Source of the DNA: Kitasatospora atroaurantiaca | Lineage (GTDB): Bacteria > Actinomycetota > Actinomycetes > Streptomycetales > Streptomycetaceae | NCBI RefSeq assembly: GCF_007828955.1 | Contig: NZ_VIVR01000001.1 | Location: 6,696,001-6,760,000 of the forward strand | Length of the DNA stretch: 64,000 nucleotides | Direction of reading: 5' to 3' | In this document: positions 1 through 8,058 of the stretch, piece by piece | Layout of the letters: every line of letters begins with the position of its first letter | Numbering within the stretch: the first letter of the stretch is position 1 | Notes under the pieces: generated by a model | What the model was told of the DNA's origin: nothing | Databases searched by the model: none | The model's input: the letters and a program-made list of their open reading frames with translations, nothing else | Translations under genes and position numbers: made by a program

Positions 1-749
1 TGCGTCTGCTCAACCAGGCCGGAGTCATCCCCACGATCAACCACGTGGTGACCCCCGACAACGTGGACGCACTGGACCGGCTCTGCGAGTTCGTCGACGA
101 CCTCAAGATCAACCGGGTCCGCCTGATGTACCACTCGGACCTGGGCCGGGCCGCGACCGACGGCTACGACTTCGGGTGGACGGAGTTCCAGCGCACCCAG
201 GAGTTCTTCTGGACGCACCCCATGGCGGACAAGCTGCTCCCGGAGGGGCCCAGGGCGAGCAAGCCGTGCTCGATCAAGGGCAACTGCGGCATGGGCGGCA
301 ACGAGATCTACGTGAACTCCCTCGGCGACGTGTACCCGTGCAAGCTGGTCACCGAGCAGATCCACAAGGCGGGGAACATCCGCACGCAGCGCCTGACGGA
401 GCTCTTCGCCCACCCGCTGCTCGCCGACATGCGCCGGAACAGCGTCTTCAGCGGCGACAACCTCCAGGACTGCCGCCGCTGCTACATCCGGGGCGCGTGC
501 GGCGGAGGGTGCCGGGCGTACCACATGGCCGAGACCGGGGACGTGCACCGCAACGGCCGCCACCTGTGCCGGATCCTGCGCCACTCGATGGTCTCCAGCC
601 TGTGGCAGGCCAACGGCGTGACCGGCCGTGAACTGAGCACCAGGCAGGACGAGATGTTCCGCCCCCACCTGGTCCGCGACGACTCTGTCCACCCGGTCTA
701 CGAGGACTGGAAGCCCGCCGGCCGCCGCCTGCTGCCGCTCGCCAACTGA
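1..749 (+). CDS. Radical SAM/SPASM domain protein, C-terminal part (5' truncated by window edge)
   Basis: The reading frame is open from base 3, so the gene starts upstream of the window. What is visible (about 248 residues) is the end of a radical SAM barrel followed by a SPASM domain. Its cysteines are a CX5C pair (CSIKGNC), a single Cys in VYPCKL, then the CX2CX5CX3C cluster in CRRCYIRGACGGGC and a last Cys in HLC. SPASM domains bind auxiliary iron-sulfur clusters and are typical of enzymes that modify ribosomally made peptides (family knowledge). The radical SAM CX3CX2C motif lies outside the window. The PqqD-like gene begins 13 bases downstream. The peptide substrate is unknown, and other SPASM roles such as anaerobic sulfatase maturation are possible but less likely with these neighbours. 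Confidence 0.85.
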   Translation, partial: RLLNQAGVIPTINHVVTPDNVDALDRLCEFVDDLKINRVRLMYHSDLGRAATDGYDFGWTEFQRTQEFFWTHPMADKLLPEGPRASKPCSIKGNCGMGGNEIYVNSLGDVYPCKLVTEQIHKAGNIRTQRLTELFAHPLLADMRRNSVFSGDNLQDCRRCYIRGACGGGCRAYHMAETGDVHRNGRHLCRILRHSMVSSLWQANGVTGRELSTRQDEMFRPHLVRDDSVHPVYEDWKPAGRRLLPLAN

Positions 750-761
750 AGAGGAGCACCG

Positions 762-1085
762 ATGAGCTACCGGATCGACTCCGAGGTCGTATGGATCCCC
801 GCCGACGGCGAGGTGCGGCTGTACGACCCGAAGGCGGGTGACTTCCGCACTCTCAACAGCACTGCCGCCGAGATCTGGCTTCTGATCGCCGAGGGCCGCA
901 CGGTCGAGGCGGTCACCGCCGAGCTGGCACAGCGGCACACCGACCGGAGCCCCGCACAGCTCGCGGTCGTCGCGCGCGACGTCCAGGAGTTCGTGGACCT
1001 GCTGCTGGCTCAGGGGCTCGCCTGCGCCGCCGCCGAGGACGAGCGGACGGCAGAGGCGCCGAGCGCGGGAGCGTCCGGTGTCTGA
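762..1085 (+). CDS. PqqD-family protein (probable RiPP recognition element)
   Basis: A 107-residue protein with the PqqD fold pattern: a short beta region (VVWIPADGEVRLYDPKAGDFRTLN), then the family signature of a Thr/Ala-Ala-Glu-Ile-Trp helix (TAAEIWLLIAEG), then a winged-helix half ending FVDLLLAQGLA. PqqD-like proteins bind leader peptides and deliver them to a partner radical SAM enzyme, which is encoded just upstream. The last 20 residues are Ala/Glu-rich and probably disordered. RBS GAGGAG precedes the ATG. The stop overlaps the following GTG start by 8 bases, implying translational coupling. Confidence 0.85.
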   Translation: MSYRIDSEVVWIPADGEVRLYDPKAGDFRTLNSTAAEIWLLIAEGRTVEAVTAELAQRHTDRSPAQLAVVARDVQEFVDLLLAQGLACAAAEDERTAEAPSAGASGV

Positions 1086-1782
1086 GCGCGCTCCGGAGGC
1101 CGAGCTGCTGCGCGCGGCCCTGGCCGCCGCCGGTCGGGCCAGGGTCCGCGCGCAGGGGAGCAGCATGCTGCCTGCCATTCGTCCGGGCACGGTGGTCACC
1201 ATCGTCGCCCGCCCCTTCGAGGCGGTGGCGCCCGGAGACGTGGTCGCGTTCTCGCTCGGCCGCCGGGTCATCGTGCACCGAGCCGTCGGGCGTACCGGGG
1301 CCGGCGTGCTGACACTGGGCGACAATCTGCCGCTGTTCGATCCTCCGGTGAGCCCGGACGACTATCTGGGAGTGGTCCCGGAGTTCGGGGGAGCGCTGCC
1401 GCCCCGCCGTCCTGACCTCGCCGCGCTCCGGACGGAACCTGGCCACGGCCACGGACGCGTGCGCCTGCGGACCCCCGCCTCGGCGCCCACCCGCAGGGCC
1501 GGTGAGCTGCTGATCGGGATCTCCCCGTACGCCGCACTCCCGGTCACGGCTCTGGACGAGATCCTGGCCGCCGCAGGCTCGTGGGACGTGGGCATCCTGC
1601 TCGGCTTCACGTTCGGCTGTCCGCCGGGGCTCACCGCCACGGCGGCGACCCTGCCACCGGAGGCGGCCGACTTCCACGTCCGCCTCGGCGAGCCGCTGCG
1701 AGCGCTGGGCCTGGCCGACGCCCTGCGGGTCGTCGGCTCCAGGATGTCGGCCCCCGCCGCGGTGGCCGGGAGGTGCTCATGA
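1078..1782 (+). CDS. S26-type signal-peptidase-like protease with C-terminal extension
   Basis: The N-terminal ~100 residues resemble S24/S26 serine peptidases. The nucleophile motif GSSM has its likely Ser at 29, a membrane-sheet segment PGDVVAF follows, then VIVHRAVG (His67) and the GDN...D box (81-88). A His rather than Lys in the second box is characteristic of ER/SipW-type signal peptidases. No clear N-terminal membrane anchor is seen. Residues ~105-234 form an extension I cannot assign. In this operon a leader-removing protease for a modified peptide is the natural inference. The GTG start overlaps the PqqD-like gene, and the stop overlaps the next ATG as ATGA. Substrate and activity are unproven. 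Confidence 0.7.
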   Translation: MSERAPEAELLRAALAAAGRARVRAQGSSMLPAIRPGTVVTIVARPFEAVAPGDVVAFSLGRRVIVHRAVGRTGAGVLTLGDNLPLFDPPVSPDDYLGVVPEFGGALPPRRPDLAALRTEPGHGHGRVRLRTPASAPTRRAGELLIGISPYAALPVTALDEILAAAGSWDVGILLGFTFGCPPGLTATAATLPPEAADFHVRLGEPLRALGLADALRVVGSRMSAPAAVAGRCS

Positions 1783-2723
1783 CCGTCGCCGTACGGGCCG
1801 ACGCCCTGGTCAAGCGGTACCCCGGCATGGAGCGCAACGCCGTGGACCACCTCTCCTTCGAGATCGAACCGGGTGCCGTCGTGGGCCTGTTGGGGCCGAA
1901 CGGGGCCGGCAAGACCACCCTCACCAAGATGATCTGCGGCGCGGCGGTGCCGAGTGCGGGCGCCGTCTCGGTGTTCGGCGTGAGCCCGTCGGCCCACGGT
2001 GGCAGGCCCAAGCGTGCGATCGGGGTCGTCCATCAGTCGGCGCCCTTCGACATGATGCTGTCCGCCCTGGACAACCTGCGGATCGCCGTCGCCTTCAAAG
2101 GCCTGCGCTGGCAGGACGTCCGGGCCGGCGTGGACGACCTGCTCGACGCCTTCGAGCTCCGCGCCGCCGTGTCCCAGCTCGTCTTCACGCTCTCCGGCGG
2201 CGAGATGCGGCGGCTCCAGGTCATCCGTGCTTTGCTCGGAAATCCCCGTCTCCTCCTGCTCGACGAGCCCTCCGCGGGCCTGGACGTCAGCGGCCGGCGC
2301 CAGGTGTGGGCACTCCTGGACGACCTTCGGCGGCAGCACGGCACCACGGTGCTCTGGACCAGCCACTACGTCGAGGAGTTGGAACGCAACTGTCGGCGGG
2401 TCCTGATCGTCGACCAGGGCCGGCTGGTGGAGCACGGGACCCCGCAGGACCTCGCCGAGCGTTTCGGGCGCCATGTCGCCCTCGTACGACCGGCCGACCC
2501 GCAGGACACCGACCGGTTGGCGAAGCTGCTGGACCGGCCGGGGCTCCGGGTGACCGCCGGCGACCGGCTGCTGGAGGTGAGCGGCGCCCGGGTACGGGAG
2601 TTGCTGCCCGCAGCCCTCGCCGACGCGCAGGAGCACGGCGTCGGCGAGGCGACCCTGGAGTACCGCGCTCCGTCACTGGAGGACGCCTTCCTCGAACTCG
2701 TGGGGTGCCGCGATGACCACTGA
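1779..2723 (+). CDS. ABC transporter ATP-binding protein
   Basis: A 314-residue nucleotide-binding subunit of the drug/peptide exporter type (CcmA/DrrA-like). Walker A is GPNGAGKTT (39-47), Q-loop VVHQS, signature LSGGE (138-142), Walker B LLLLDEP (158-164), and the H-loop His is in TSHYVEE (196). The open frame extends further 5', but the ATG at 1779 overlaps the previous stop as ATGA and gives the expected N-terminus. The ~90-residue C-terminal tail is typical of DrrA-like ATPases. The permease begins 11 bases before this stop. It probably powers export of, or self-protection against, the product of the upstream maturation genes. Confidence 0.93.
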   Translation: MTVAVRADALVKRYPGMERNAVDHLSFEIEPGAVVGLLGPNGAGKTTLTKMICGAAVPSAGAVSVFGVSPSAHGGRPKRAIGVVHQSAPFDMMLSALDNLRIAVAFKGLRWQDVRAGVDDLLDAFELRAAVSQLVFTLSGGEMRRLQVIRALLGNPRLLLLDEPSAGLDVSGRRQVWALLDDLRRQHGTTVLWTSHYVEELERNCRRVLIVDQGRLVEHGTPQDLAERFGRHVALVRPADPQDTDRLAKLLDRPGLRVTAGDRLLEVSGARVRELLPAALADAQEHGVGEATLEYRAPSLEDAFLELVGCRDDH

Positions 2724-3546
2724 AGCTGCCACCGATCGCCACACCGGTACACCGCAGGCGCCACCGAGCCGACGTCTCGCCCTGCCGAGCGACGCGGTCG
2801 CCACCATGTACCGGGAGTACTGCCTGCTCACCCGGAACCGGACCAACCTGTTGCTCGCGATCACCCCGAGCGCGGTCTACCTGCTGCTGTTCGCCACCTC
2901 GCTGGCCAACCTGGTCGGCGAGGTGGGGTACCAGGGCCGGCGGATCGGCTACGCCGAGTTCACCGTCCCCGCCCTGCTGCTCTCGTCGATGCTCGCCGCC
3001 GCGACCACCTCGGGCACCTCGCTCTTCCAGGAGAGGCTGGGGCGGATGGATGTCGAGATGTGGTCGCATCCGCTCCGGCGCAGCAGCTACGTGGCGGGCA
3101 AACTGATGGTCACCACCGCCCTGGTGCTGGTGCAGACGCTGGCGGCACTCGGAGTGGCGCTGGCGGTGTTCGACTTCCGCTGGCCGATCGGTCACTGGGC
3201 CGCCCTGCTGTGCGGGACGCTCGTCGCCTCGGTGGCCTTCAACGGCCTCTACCTGCTGCTGGCCACGCTGTTCGAGGACTTCCAGCGCTTCACCGTCACC
3301 ATCAACGTGCTGGCGCCGGTGCTGCTCTTCGCCAGCCCGTCCTTCTACCCGGCGGAGCAGATGGCACCCGTGCTGCGGTGGCTCTCCTGGGCCGACCCGG
3401 TGACGTACGGGATCCGCTGCCTGCGGGACGCGGCACTGCTGGGTTTCGGCGGCGCCTGGCCGTGGATGCTGGTGCTGGTCGGTATCGCGGTGGCGACCTG
3501 CCTGCTGATCGCGCGGTCGATGGTGGCGCAGGCACGTCAGCTGTGA
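2713..3546 (+). CDS. ABC-2 type transporter permease
   Basis: A 277-residue integral membrane protein of the ABC-2 family. A short cytoplasmic N-terminus and the amphipathic stretch YREYCLLTRNR precede about six membrane segments, beginning NLLLAITPSAVYLLLFATSLA and ending WMLVLVGIAVATCLLIA. The conserved ABC-2 region before the fifth helix is seen as SPSFYPAEQMAPVLRWLSWADPVTY. It pairs with the overlapping ATPase gene. It is the last gene of the operon; the next gene is convergent and only 13 bases away, so transcription must stop inside or very near the kinase gene. Confidence 0.92.
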   Translation: MTTEAATDRHTGTPQAPPSRRLALPSDAVATMYREYCLLTRNRTNLLLAITPSAVYLLLFATSLANLVGEVGYQGRRIGYAEFTVPALLLSSMLAAATTSGTSLFQERLGRMDVEMWSHPLRRSSYVAGKLMVTTALVLVQTLAALGVALAVFDFRWPIGHWAALLCGTLVASVAFNGLYLLLATLFEDFQRFTVTINVLAPVLLFASPSFYPAEQMAPVLRWLSWADPVTYGIRCLRDAALLGFGGAWPWMLVLVGIAVATCLLIARSMVAQARQL

Positions 3547-3559
3547 CCTGGAGGGCGGC

Positions 3560-5323
3560 TCAGCCGCCCGTACCGCCCGAGATCCCGGCGCCCGGCCAGG
3601 ACTCCTCCATGCTGCCGTCGCCCCGGACGGTGTAGCGGGTGGACGAGCCCGCGCCGGTCTGCGAGACGCGCTCCTCGCGGATCAGCGCACCGTTCTCGAT
3701 CCGCCAGGCCGCCGCGGCCTGCGGGTCGGCGACCGAGGCACGGGACGCCAGCAGGACGGGCGTGTCCCCGCTGAAGCCGAACAGTTCCACGAGGTCCACC
3801 AGCACCGCGCCCTCCGCCCGCCGCAGCACCACCAGCGCGGCCGGGGCATCGCGGTAGCGAGCCGGCAGCACGGTGCTGAGCGCGATCTGGGCGCCCTCGG
3901 CCGTGGAGTGCCCGTCCCGCAGGCGGATCGCCGGCCCGCCGGCCGGGTCGGAGTAGGTACGGTTCGGCCAGTCGACGCTCGGCACCGCGCCCACGGCGGG
4001 CCCGAGCCCGGCGTCGGCGGTGCCGTGCGCGACGGCCGCGAACGGGGCAGCGGACTGCTGCGCGCCGTCGACGGAGACCCCGCCGAGCGAAGCGGACGGC
4101 GAGGGTGAAGCGCCCGCCCCACGCCCCTGGTTGCTGCGGTTCTCACAGCCCTGAGCAGCGGCGATGGCCAGCGCGACGCCGACAGTGACGGTGACGAAGA
4201 CGACCACCCGCTGCCGCAGCAGCCGCCTGCGCGCCCCCGACGGCCGTCCGGGCACGGGCGTGTGCTGACGATCCCTCGGCCCGGCCGGACGCCCCGGCGC
4301 CGGTGTCTGCTGCCGCTCCCGCACCGGTGCACCGGCCTCCGGCCGCGGCATCGGAGCCGTCGCCGCCTGCCCGTGCGGCCGCCGCGGCGGTACGTGCGGC
4401 GCTCCGGCCCGCTGTGCCCCGGCCCGCTGCGCGTCCGCGTGCTGAGGCGAGGCCTGCGGCGGCGCACCGGCGCCAGCCCGAGACCGGGCGCCGCCGAGCG
4501 CGGCACCGCGCGCCGCAAGCTCGGTGAGCCGCTCGTGCAGCGCGGCCGCGCCGGGCCGCTCCATCGGCTCCTTGGCCAGGCAGGCCCGCACCAGCGGCGC
4601 CAACGGCGGTGGGACGGCGGAAAGATCGGGCTCCTCGTGCACCACCCGGTACAGCATCACCTCGGAGGACGCCCCGGAGCCGAAGGGCGAGTCCCCGGTC
4701 AGCGCGTAGGCCAGCGTCGCCCCGAAGGCGAAGACGTCCGTCGCGGGCGTCACGGCCGCGCCGCGTACCTGCTCGGGCGCGAGGAAGCCGGGCGAGCCGA
4801 CCGCTGTACCGACGTGCGTGAGGGTGCTGGCCCCTCGGGACCAGGCGATGCCGAAGTCGATGATCCGCGGACCCTTGGGGGAGAGCAGGATGTTGGACGG
4901 CTTCAGGTCGCGGTGGACGACCCCGGCCTCGTGCACCTTGACCAGCCCGTCCGCCAGCGCGGCGCCGATCCGGGCCGCCTCCGGCCAGGGCAGCGGGCCC
5001 TCCTCGCCGACCCGCTTGTAGAGCGAGGGCCCGGGAACGTAGGCGGTGGCCAGCCACGGCCGGTCGGCCTCGATGTCGGAGCCCACCACGCGAGCGGTGC
5101 AGCCGCCCCGGATCTTGGAGGCGGCGGAGATCTCCCGGGCGAACCGGGTACGGAACTCGGCGTCCTCGGCCAGCTCGGCGCGGATCAGCTTGAGCGCGAC
5201 GCGCTGCCCCCTGCGGTCCGAGCCGAGGTAGACCACGCCCATCCCGCCGGCGCCCAGCCGCCGGTGCAGCCGGTAGGGGCCGACGATGCGGGGGTCCTCA
5301 CGCCTCAGCCGCATCATCGCCAT
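3560..5323 (-). CDS. Membrane Ser/Thr protein kinase (PknB-like) with extracytoplasmic domain
   Basis: A 587-residue Hanks-type kinase. The Gly-rich loop is GAGGMG (24-29), catalytic Lys is in VALK (45), catalytic loop HRDLKPSN (137-144), DFG (156-158) and APE (182-184). A low-complexity Ala/Pro/Arg/Gln linker (about 280-365) leads to one membrane helix (VVVFVTVTVGVALAIAAA). The exterior domain of about 160 residues contains no PASTA repeat. It has motifs such as VDWPNRTYSDPAG and may sense an unknown signal. The ATG start is preceded by AGGG. It is convergent with the ABC operon and divergent from the small membrane gene at 5750. Confidence 0.93.
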   Translation of the reverse strand: MAMMRLRREDPRIVGPYRLHRRLGAGGMGVVYLGSDRRGQRVALKLIRAELAEDAEFRTRFAREISAASKIRGGCTARVVGSDIEADRPWLATAYVPGPSLYKRVGEEGPLPWPEAARIGAALADGLVKVHEAGVVHRDLKPSNILLSPKGPRIIDFGIAWSRGASTLTHVGTAVGSPGFLAPEQVRGAAVTPATDVFAFGATLAYALTGDSPFGSGASSEVMLYRVVHEEPDLSAVPPPLAPLVRACLAKEPMERPGAAALHERLTELAARGAALGGARSRAGAGAPPQASPQHADAQRAGAQRAGAPHVPPRRPHGQAATAPMPRPEAGAPVRERQQTPAPGRPAGPRDRQHTPVPGRPSGARRRLLRQRVVVFVTVTVGVALAIAAAQGCENRSNQGRGAGASPSPSASLGGVSVDGAQQSAAPFAAVAHGTADAGLGPAVGAVPSVDWPNRTYSDPAGGPAIRLRDGHSTAEGAQIALSTVLPARYRDAPAALVVLRRAEGAVLVDLVELFGFSGDTPVLLASRASVADPQAAAAWRIENGALIREERVSQTGAGSSTRYTVRGDGSMEESWPGAGISGGTGG

Positions 5324-5749
5324 CCCTGTATTCCCGTCAGCCCGTGGGGTGAGGCCCCGTCGGTTGGGGCATCGTCAGAATCCTGTACGGCACAGCTTAC
5401 GGACTGCGTGCTGCGGTGTGCTGATACGCAACACCCGCAGTACCGGTCGGATTGTCCGATCCGCCCCGGCGCGCCCCCGATGACCAGGTACGGAACGCCC
5501 CTTCGGGGTCGCTCTCAGGGTTCCCTCGGGGATGCGCTCGACCCGGTCTCCCCCTCCGGTAGTAGGTCCGGCGGCCCGGCCTCATCCTCCGGGAGGCCCG
5601 CAGAACGGTACGCGGGCATGACGACCGGCGGCCGGGCCCCGAATACCTTTGAGCACAGCGGTGGGCGGCCGGCTCGTCCCCCGAGGTAAACCGCCCACCG
5701 CTGCAGTACCGACACCCCATCAGCAGCAGGAACGGGCAGGAGTTCGATC
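5324..5749. other. Gene-free divergent gap with one stem-loop
   Basis: These 426 bases separate the kinase (minus) from the 64-residue gene (plus). No open frame here has credible codon bias or a ribosome-binding site; the frames found are Arg/Pro/Gly-rich shadows. The only strong structure is a perfect 13-bp inverted repeat at 5656-5668 and 5691-5703 with a 22-base loop. It must also hold the kinase promoter and that of the small gene. Confidence 0.6.
5656..5703 (+). terminator. 13-bp stem-loop between divergent genes
   Basis: A perfect inverted repeat (CAGCGGTGGGCGG and its complement, 22-base loop) sits 46 bases upstream of the small membrane gene. It has no T-tract. It looks like a terminator, but no gene precedes it on either strand. 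It may end a non-coding transcript or act as a regulatory hairpin in the 5' leader of the small gene. Confidence 0.4.
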
Positions 5750-5944
5750 ATGGCCACGCAGCTCGGCGGAGCCGCTCGACGCCGTCGCCCCAGCTTCACG
5801 CAGGCACCGGAGGCCGGTACCAGGCACCCCGCGGTGGCCGTTGCGATGACGCTGCCCATAGCGATCCTGCTGATCGCCCTCTTCGGCGGATGGGAGCAGC
5901 TGGCGACGCAGACCAAGGCGGTCGCCGATCTGATCGGGCGCTGA
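5750..5944 (+). CDS. Small single-pass membrane protein, unknown function
   Basis: A 64-residue protein with a basic N-terminus (GGAARRRRPSF), one hydrophobic segment (VAVAMTLPIAILLIALFGGW) and a short polar tail. AGGAG lies 8 bases before the ATG, and a strong stem-loop at 6041-6086 follows. Codon use is typical of the window. I do not recognise the family. The positive-inside pattern predicts a cytoplasmic N-terminus. It stands alone between the divergent kinase and the convergent tRNA cluster. Confidence 0.6.
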   Translation: MATQLGGAARRRRPSFTQAPEAGTRHPAVAVAMTLPIAILLIALFGGWEQLATQTKAVADLIGR

Positions 5945-6040
5945 CCCTTGGGGAAGGGTCGGTGTCGGCCGGGGCGCCGAGCACCGTCAAGGACGGTCGC
6001 GGACGGGCGAGGGCGGTGCGGACGCACCCCGGCACACAGA

Positions 6041-6086
6041 AGGTGCCGGGTACGGGAGTCGGTGAGGGCCTCCGTACCCGGCACCT
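6041..6086 (+). terminator. Terminator after the 64-residue gene
   Basis: A perfect 15-bp stem (6041-6055 with 6072-6086) with a 16-base loop lies about 100 bases after the stop at 5944. It lacks a T-tract, as is common in streptomycetes. Confidence 0.6.
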
Positions 6087-6134
6087 CCGTGTCTTCGACT
6101 CCTGGACGCTCGCCGGCCGGCTGCCCGGACACGC

Positions 6135-6170
6135 CGAAGGCCGTGATCCCGATCCGGATCACGGCCTTCG
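6135..6170 (-). terminator. Terminator of the tRNA operon
   Basis: A perfect 15-bp stem (6135-6149 with 6156-6170) and a 6-base loop begins 10 bases beyond the 3' end of the last Val tRNA on the minus strand. It is the expected end point of the five-tRNA transcript. Confidence 0.75.
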
Positions 6171-6179
6171 TACGTACTG

Positions 6180-6251
<72 letters not shown>

Positions 6252-6291
6252 CTGGTGAGGCGGTCCTGCGACGGACCCCGAAGGGCCCGAG

Positions 6292-6363
<72 letters not shown>

Positions 6364-6403
6364 CTGGTGAGGCGGTCCTGCGACGGACCCCGAAGGATCC
6401 GAG

Positions 6404-6475
<72 letters not shown>

Positions 6476-6511
6476 GGGGAGGGCTCCTGGCGAACCAGGG
6501 GCACCTCTTGG

Positions 6512-6582
6512 AGGTGGAGACGGGATTTGAACCCGTGTACACGGCTTTGCAGGCCGTTGCCTCGCCTCTCGGCCACTCCACC
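6512..6582 (-). tRNA. tRNA-Cys (GCA)
   Basis: 71-base cloverleaf on the minus strand: acceptor GGUGGAG/CUCCACC, anticodon stem ACGGC/GCCGU with loop CUGCAAA (anticodon GCA), and T loop GUUCAAAUC. The discriminator is U, the strong identity base for Cys. CCA is not encoded. It lies between the Gly tRNA and the Val array. Confidence 0.96.
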
Positions 6583-6621
6583 AGGCAACTTCGAAGAACG
6601 ATCTTACCCTGTTCTCCATCG

Positions 6622-6694
6622 AGCGGACGACGAGATTCGAACTCGCGACCCTCACCTTGGCAAGGTGATGCTCTACCAACTGAGCCACGTCCGC
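6622..6694 (-). tRNA. tRNA-Gly (GCC)
   Basis: 73-base cloverleaf on the minus strand: acceptor GCGGACG/CGUCCGC, anticodon stem UCACC/GGUGA with loop UUGCCAA (anticodon GCC), and T arm GCGAGUUCGAAUCUCGU. Discriminator U, no encoded CCA. It is the first gene of the five-tRNA operon. Confidence 0.96.
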
Positions 6695-6751
6695 CTGTCT
6701 CCCGGTGCCTTCACCGCTTTTCTGCGGCTCCGTTTCCCGGCGACGTGTTGA

Positions 6752-6779
6752 ACTTTAGCGGAAACCTGGGCCAGCTCAA
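6752..6779 (-). promoter_or_regulatory. Promoter of the five-tRNA operon
   Basis: On the minus strand TTGAGC (6779-6774) and TAAAGT (6757-6752) are separated by 16 bases, a good match to the housekeeping sigma factor. Predicted initiation is about 50 bases before the Gly tRNA. Confidence 0.65.
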
Positions 6780-6978
6780 ATTCCGTTCCCGCAGCGTGCC
6801 GCGGGGATGCCCGGTAGGTGGTGCCCCGTCAGCCTCCCGAGCACCCCGCCCGGAGCCCCCCGGCGGCTCGCGCACCGCGCCCCGCACCCCCTCCGACCTA
6901 CACTTCAGCCACCGAGTCCGTCCCCAGTCCCCGCGCCCGCACCCGCGCGGAACAGCACCGAGTCCGCGCAGGAGAACC

Positions 6979-8034
6979 GTGTCCGGCCGCACCTCAGACC
7001 CAGCCCCCGCCGCCCCGATAGCCCGCTTCGGCGGCCGCCTCGCGACCGGGCTGCGCGAGGTCACCTCGGACCCCTCCGCGCTCGACTCCTCGGGCTTCTG
7101 GGCCGTGGCGTACGACTTCGAGGGCCGGCTCACCTGCGCGCGCTTCGACGAGGTCCGCCCCGACCCGGCCCCGCCGCGTACCGACGGCTGGCTCGGGCCT
7201 CACCCCGGCAGCTGGCACAGCTCACTGGACCGGGACGCCTACACGGGGGGTGTCCGCCGGATCCGCGAGCACATCGCCGCCGGCGAGGTCTACCAGGCGA
7301 ACCTGTGCCGCGTGCTGTCCGCGCCGCTGCCCGACCCCGGCCGTACCGACATCGACGCCCTCACCGGCCTGCTCGCCCACGGCAACCCCGCGCCGTACGC
7401 GGGAACGATCCGGCTGCCCGAGCACGGCGTCGAGATCGCCACCGCCTCGCCCGAGCTGTATCTGAGACGCGACGGCCGGACCGTCTCCTCCGGCCCGATC
7501 AAGGGCACCGGCCGCACCGAGGACGACCTGCTCGAGAAGGACCACGCCGAGAACGTGATGATCGTCGACCTGGTCCGCAACGACCTCGGACGCGTCTGCG
7601 CCACCGGCAGCGTCACCGTCCCCGACCTCTGCGTGGTCGAGAAGCACCCGGGCCTGGTCCACCTGGTCTCCACCGTCCAGGGCACCCTGCGCGACGGCGC
7701 CGGCTGGCCCGAGCTCCTCGGTGCCACCTTCCCGCCCGGATCCGTGACCGGCGCGCCCAAGTCCAGCGCGCTCCGGATCATCGAGGCGCTGGAGACCGCC
7801 CCCCGCGGTCCGTACTGCGGCGCCGTCGGCTGGGTCGACGCCGACCGCGGAGAGGCCGAACTGGCCGTCGGCATCCGGACGTTCTGGATCGACCGGGCCG
7901 GCGCGGAGCCCGTCCTGCGATTCGGCACCGGCGCCGGCATCACCTGGGGCTCCGATCCCGACCGCGAGTGGGACGAGACCGAACTCAAAGCCGCCCGCCT
8001 GGTCGCGATAGCGTCGGGCTCCGGCACGTACTGA
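6979..8034 (+). CDS. pabB: Aminodeoxychorismate synthase component I (chorismate-binding)
   Basis: A 351-residue chorismate-utilising enzyme of the TrpE/PabB family. PIKGT (173-177) carries the Lys characteristic of aminodeoxychorismate synthase rather than the Ala of anthranilate synthase. Other family motifs are GEVYQANLC, ENVMIVDLVRND, FPPGSVTGAPK and FGTGAGITWGSDP. It makes 4-amino-4-deoxychorismate for p-aminobenzoate and folate. The frame is open back through tRNA genes, but GTG 6979, with AGGAG four bases before it, is the sensible start. It is shorter than full-length E. coli PabB and lacks a fused glutaminase; no pabA is in the window. pabC follows 24 bases later. Confidence 0.9.
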   Translation: MSGRTSDPAPAAPIARFGGRLATGLREVTSDPSALDSSGFWAVAYDFEGRLTCARFDEVRPDPAPPRTDGWLGPHPGSWHSSLDRDAYTGGVRRIREHIAAGEVYQANLCRVLSAPLPDPGRTDIDALTGLLAHGNPAPYAGTIRLPEHGVEIATASPELYLRRDGRTVSSGPIKGTGRTEDDLLEKDHAENVMIVDLVRNDLGRVCATGSVTVPDLCVVEKHPGLVHLVSTVQGTLRDGAGWPELLGATFPPGSVTGAPKSSALRIIEALETAPRGPYCGAVGWVDADRGEAELAVGIRTFWIDRAGAEPVLRFGTGAGITWGSDPDREWDETELKAARLVAIASGSGTY

Positions 8035-8058
8035 CCCCCACCCGAGGAGCAAGGTTCA

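Noticed and set aside
5515..6162. Minus-strand 215-codon frame over the small membrane gene
   Set aside because: No domain, no ribosome-binding site, low-complexity composition; the opposite-strand 64-residue gene has a better signal.
6508..6978. 5' extension of the pabB frame
   Set aside because: It would run through the Cys and Gly tRNA genes and the tRNA promoter; GTG 6979 has a ribosome-binding site and starts the homology.
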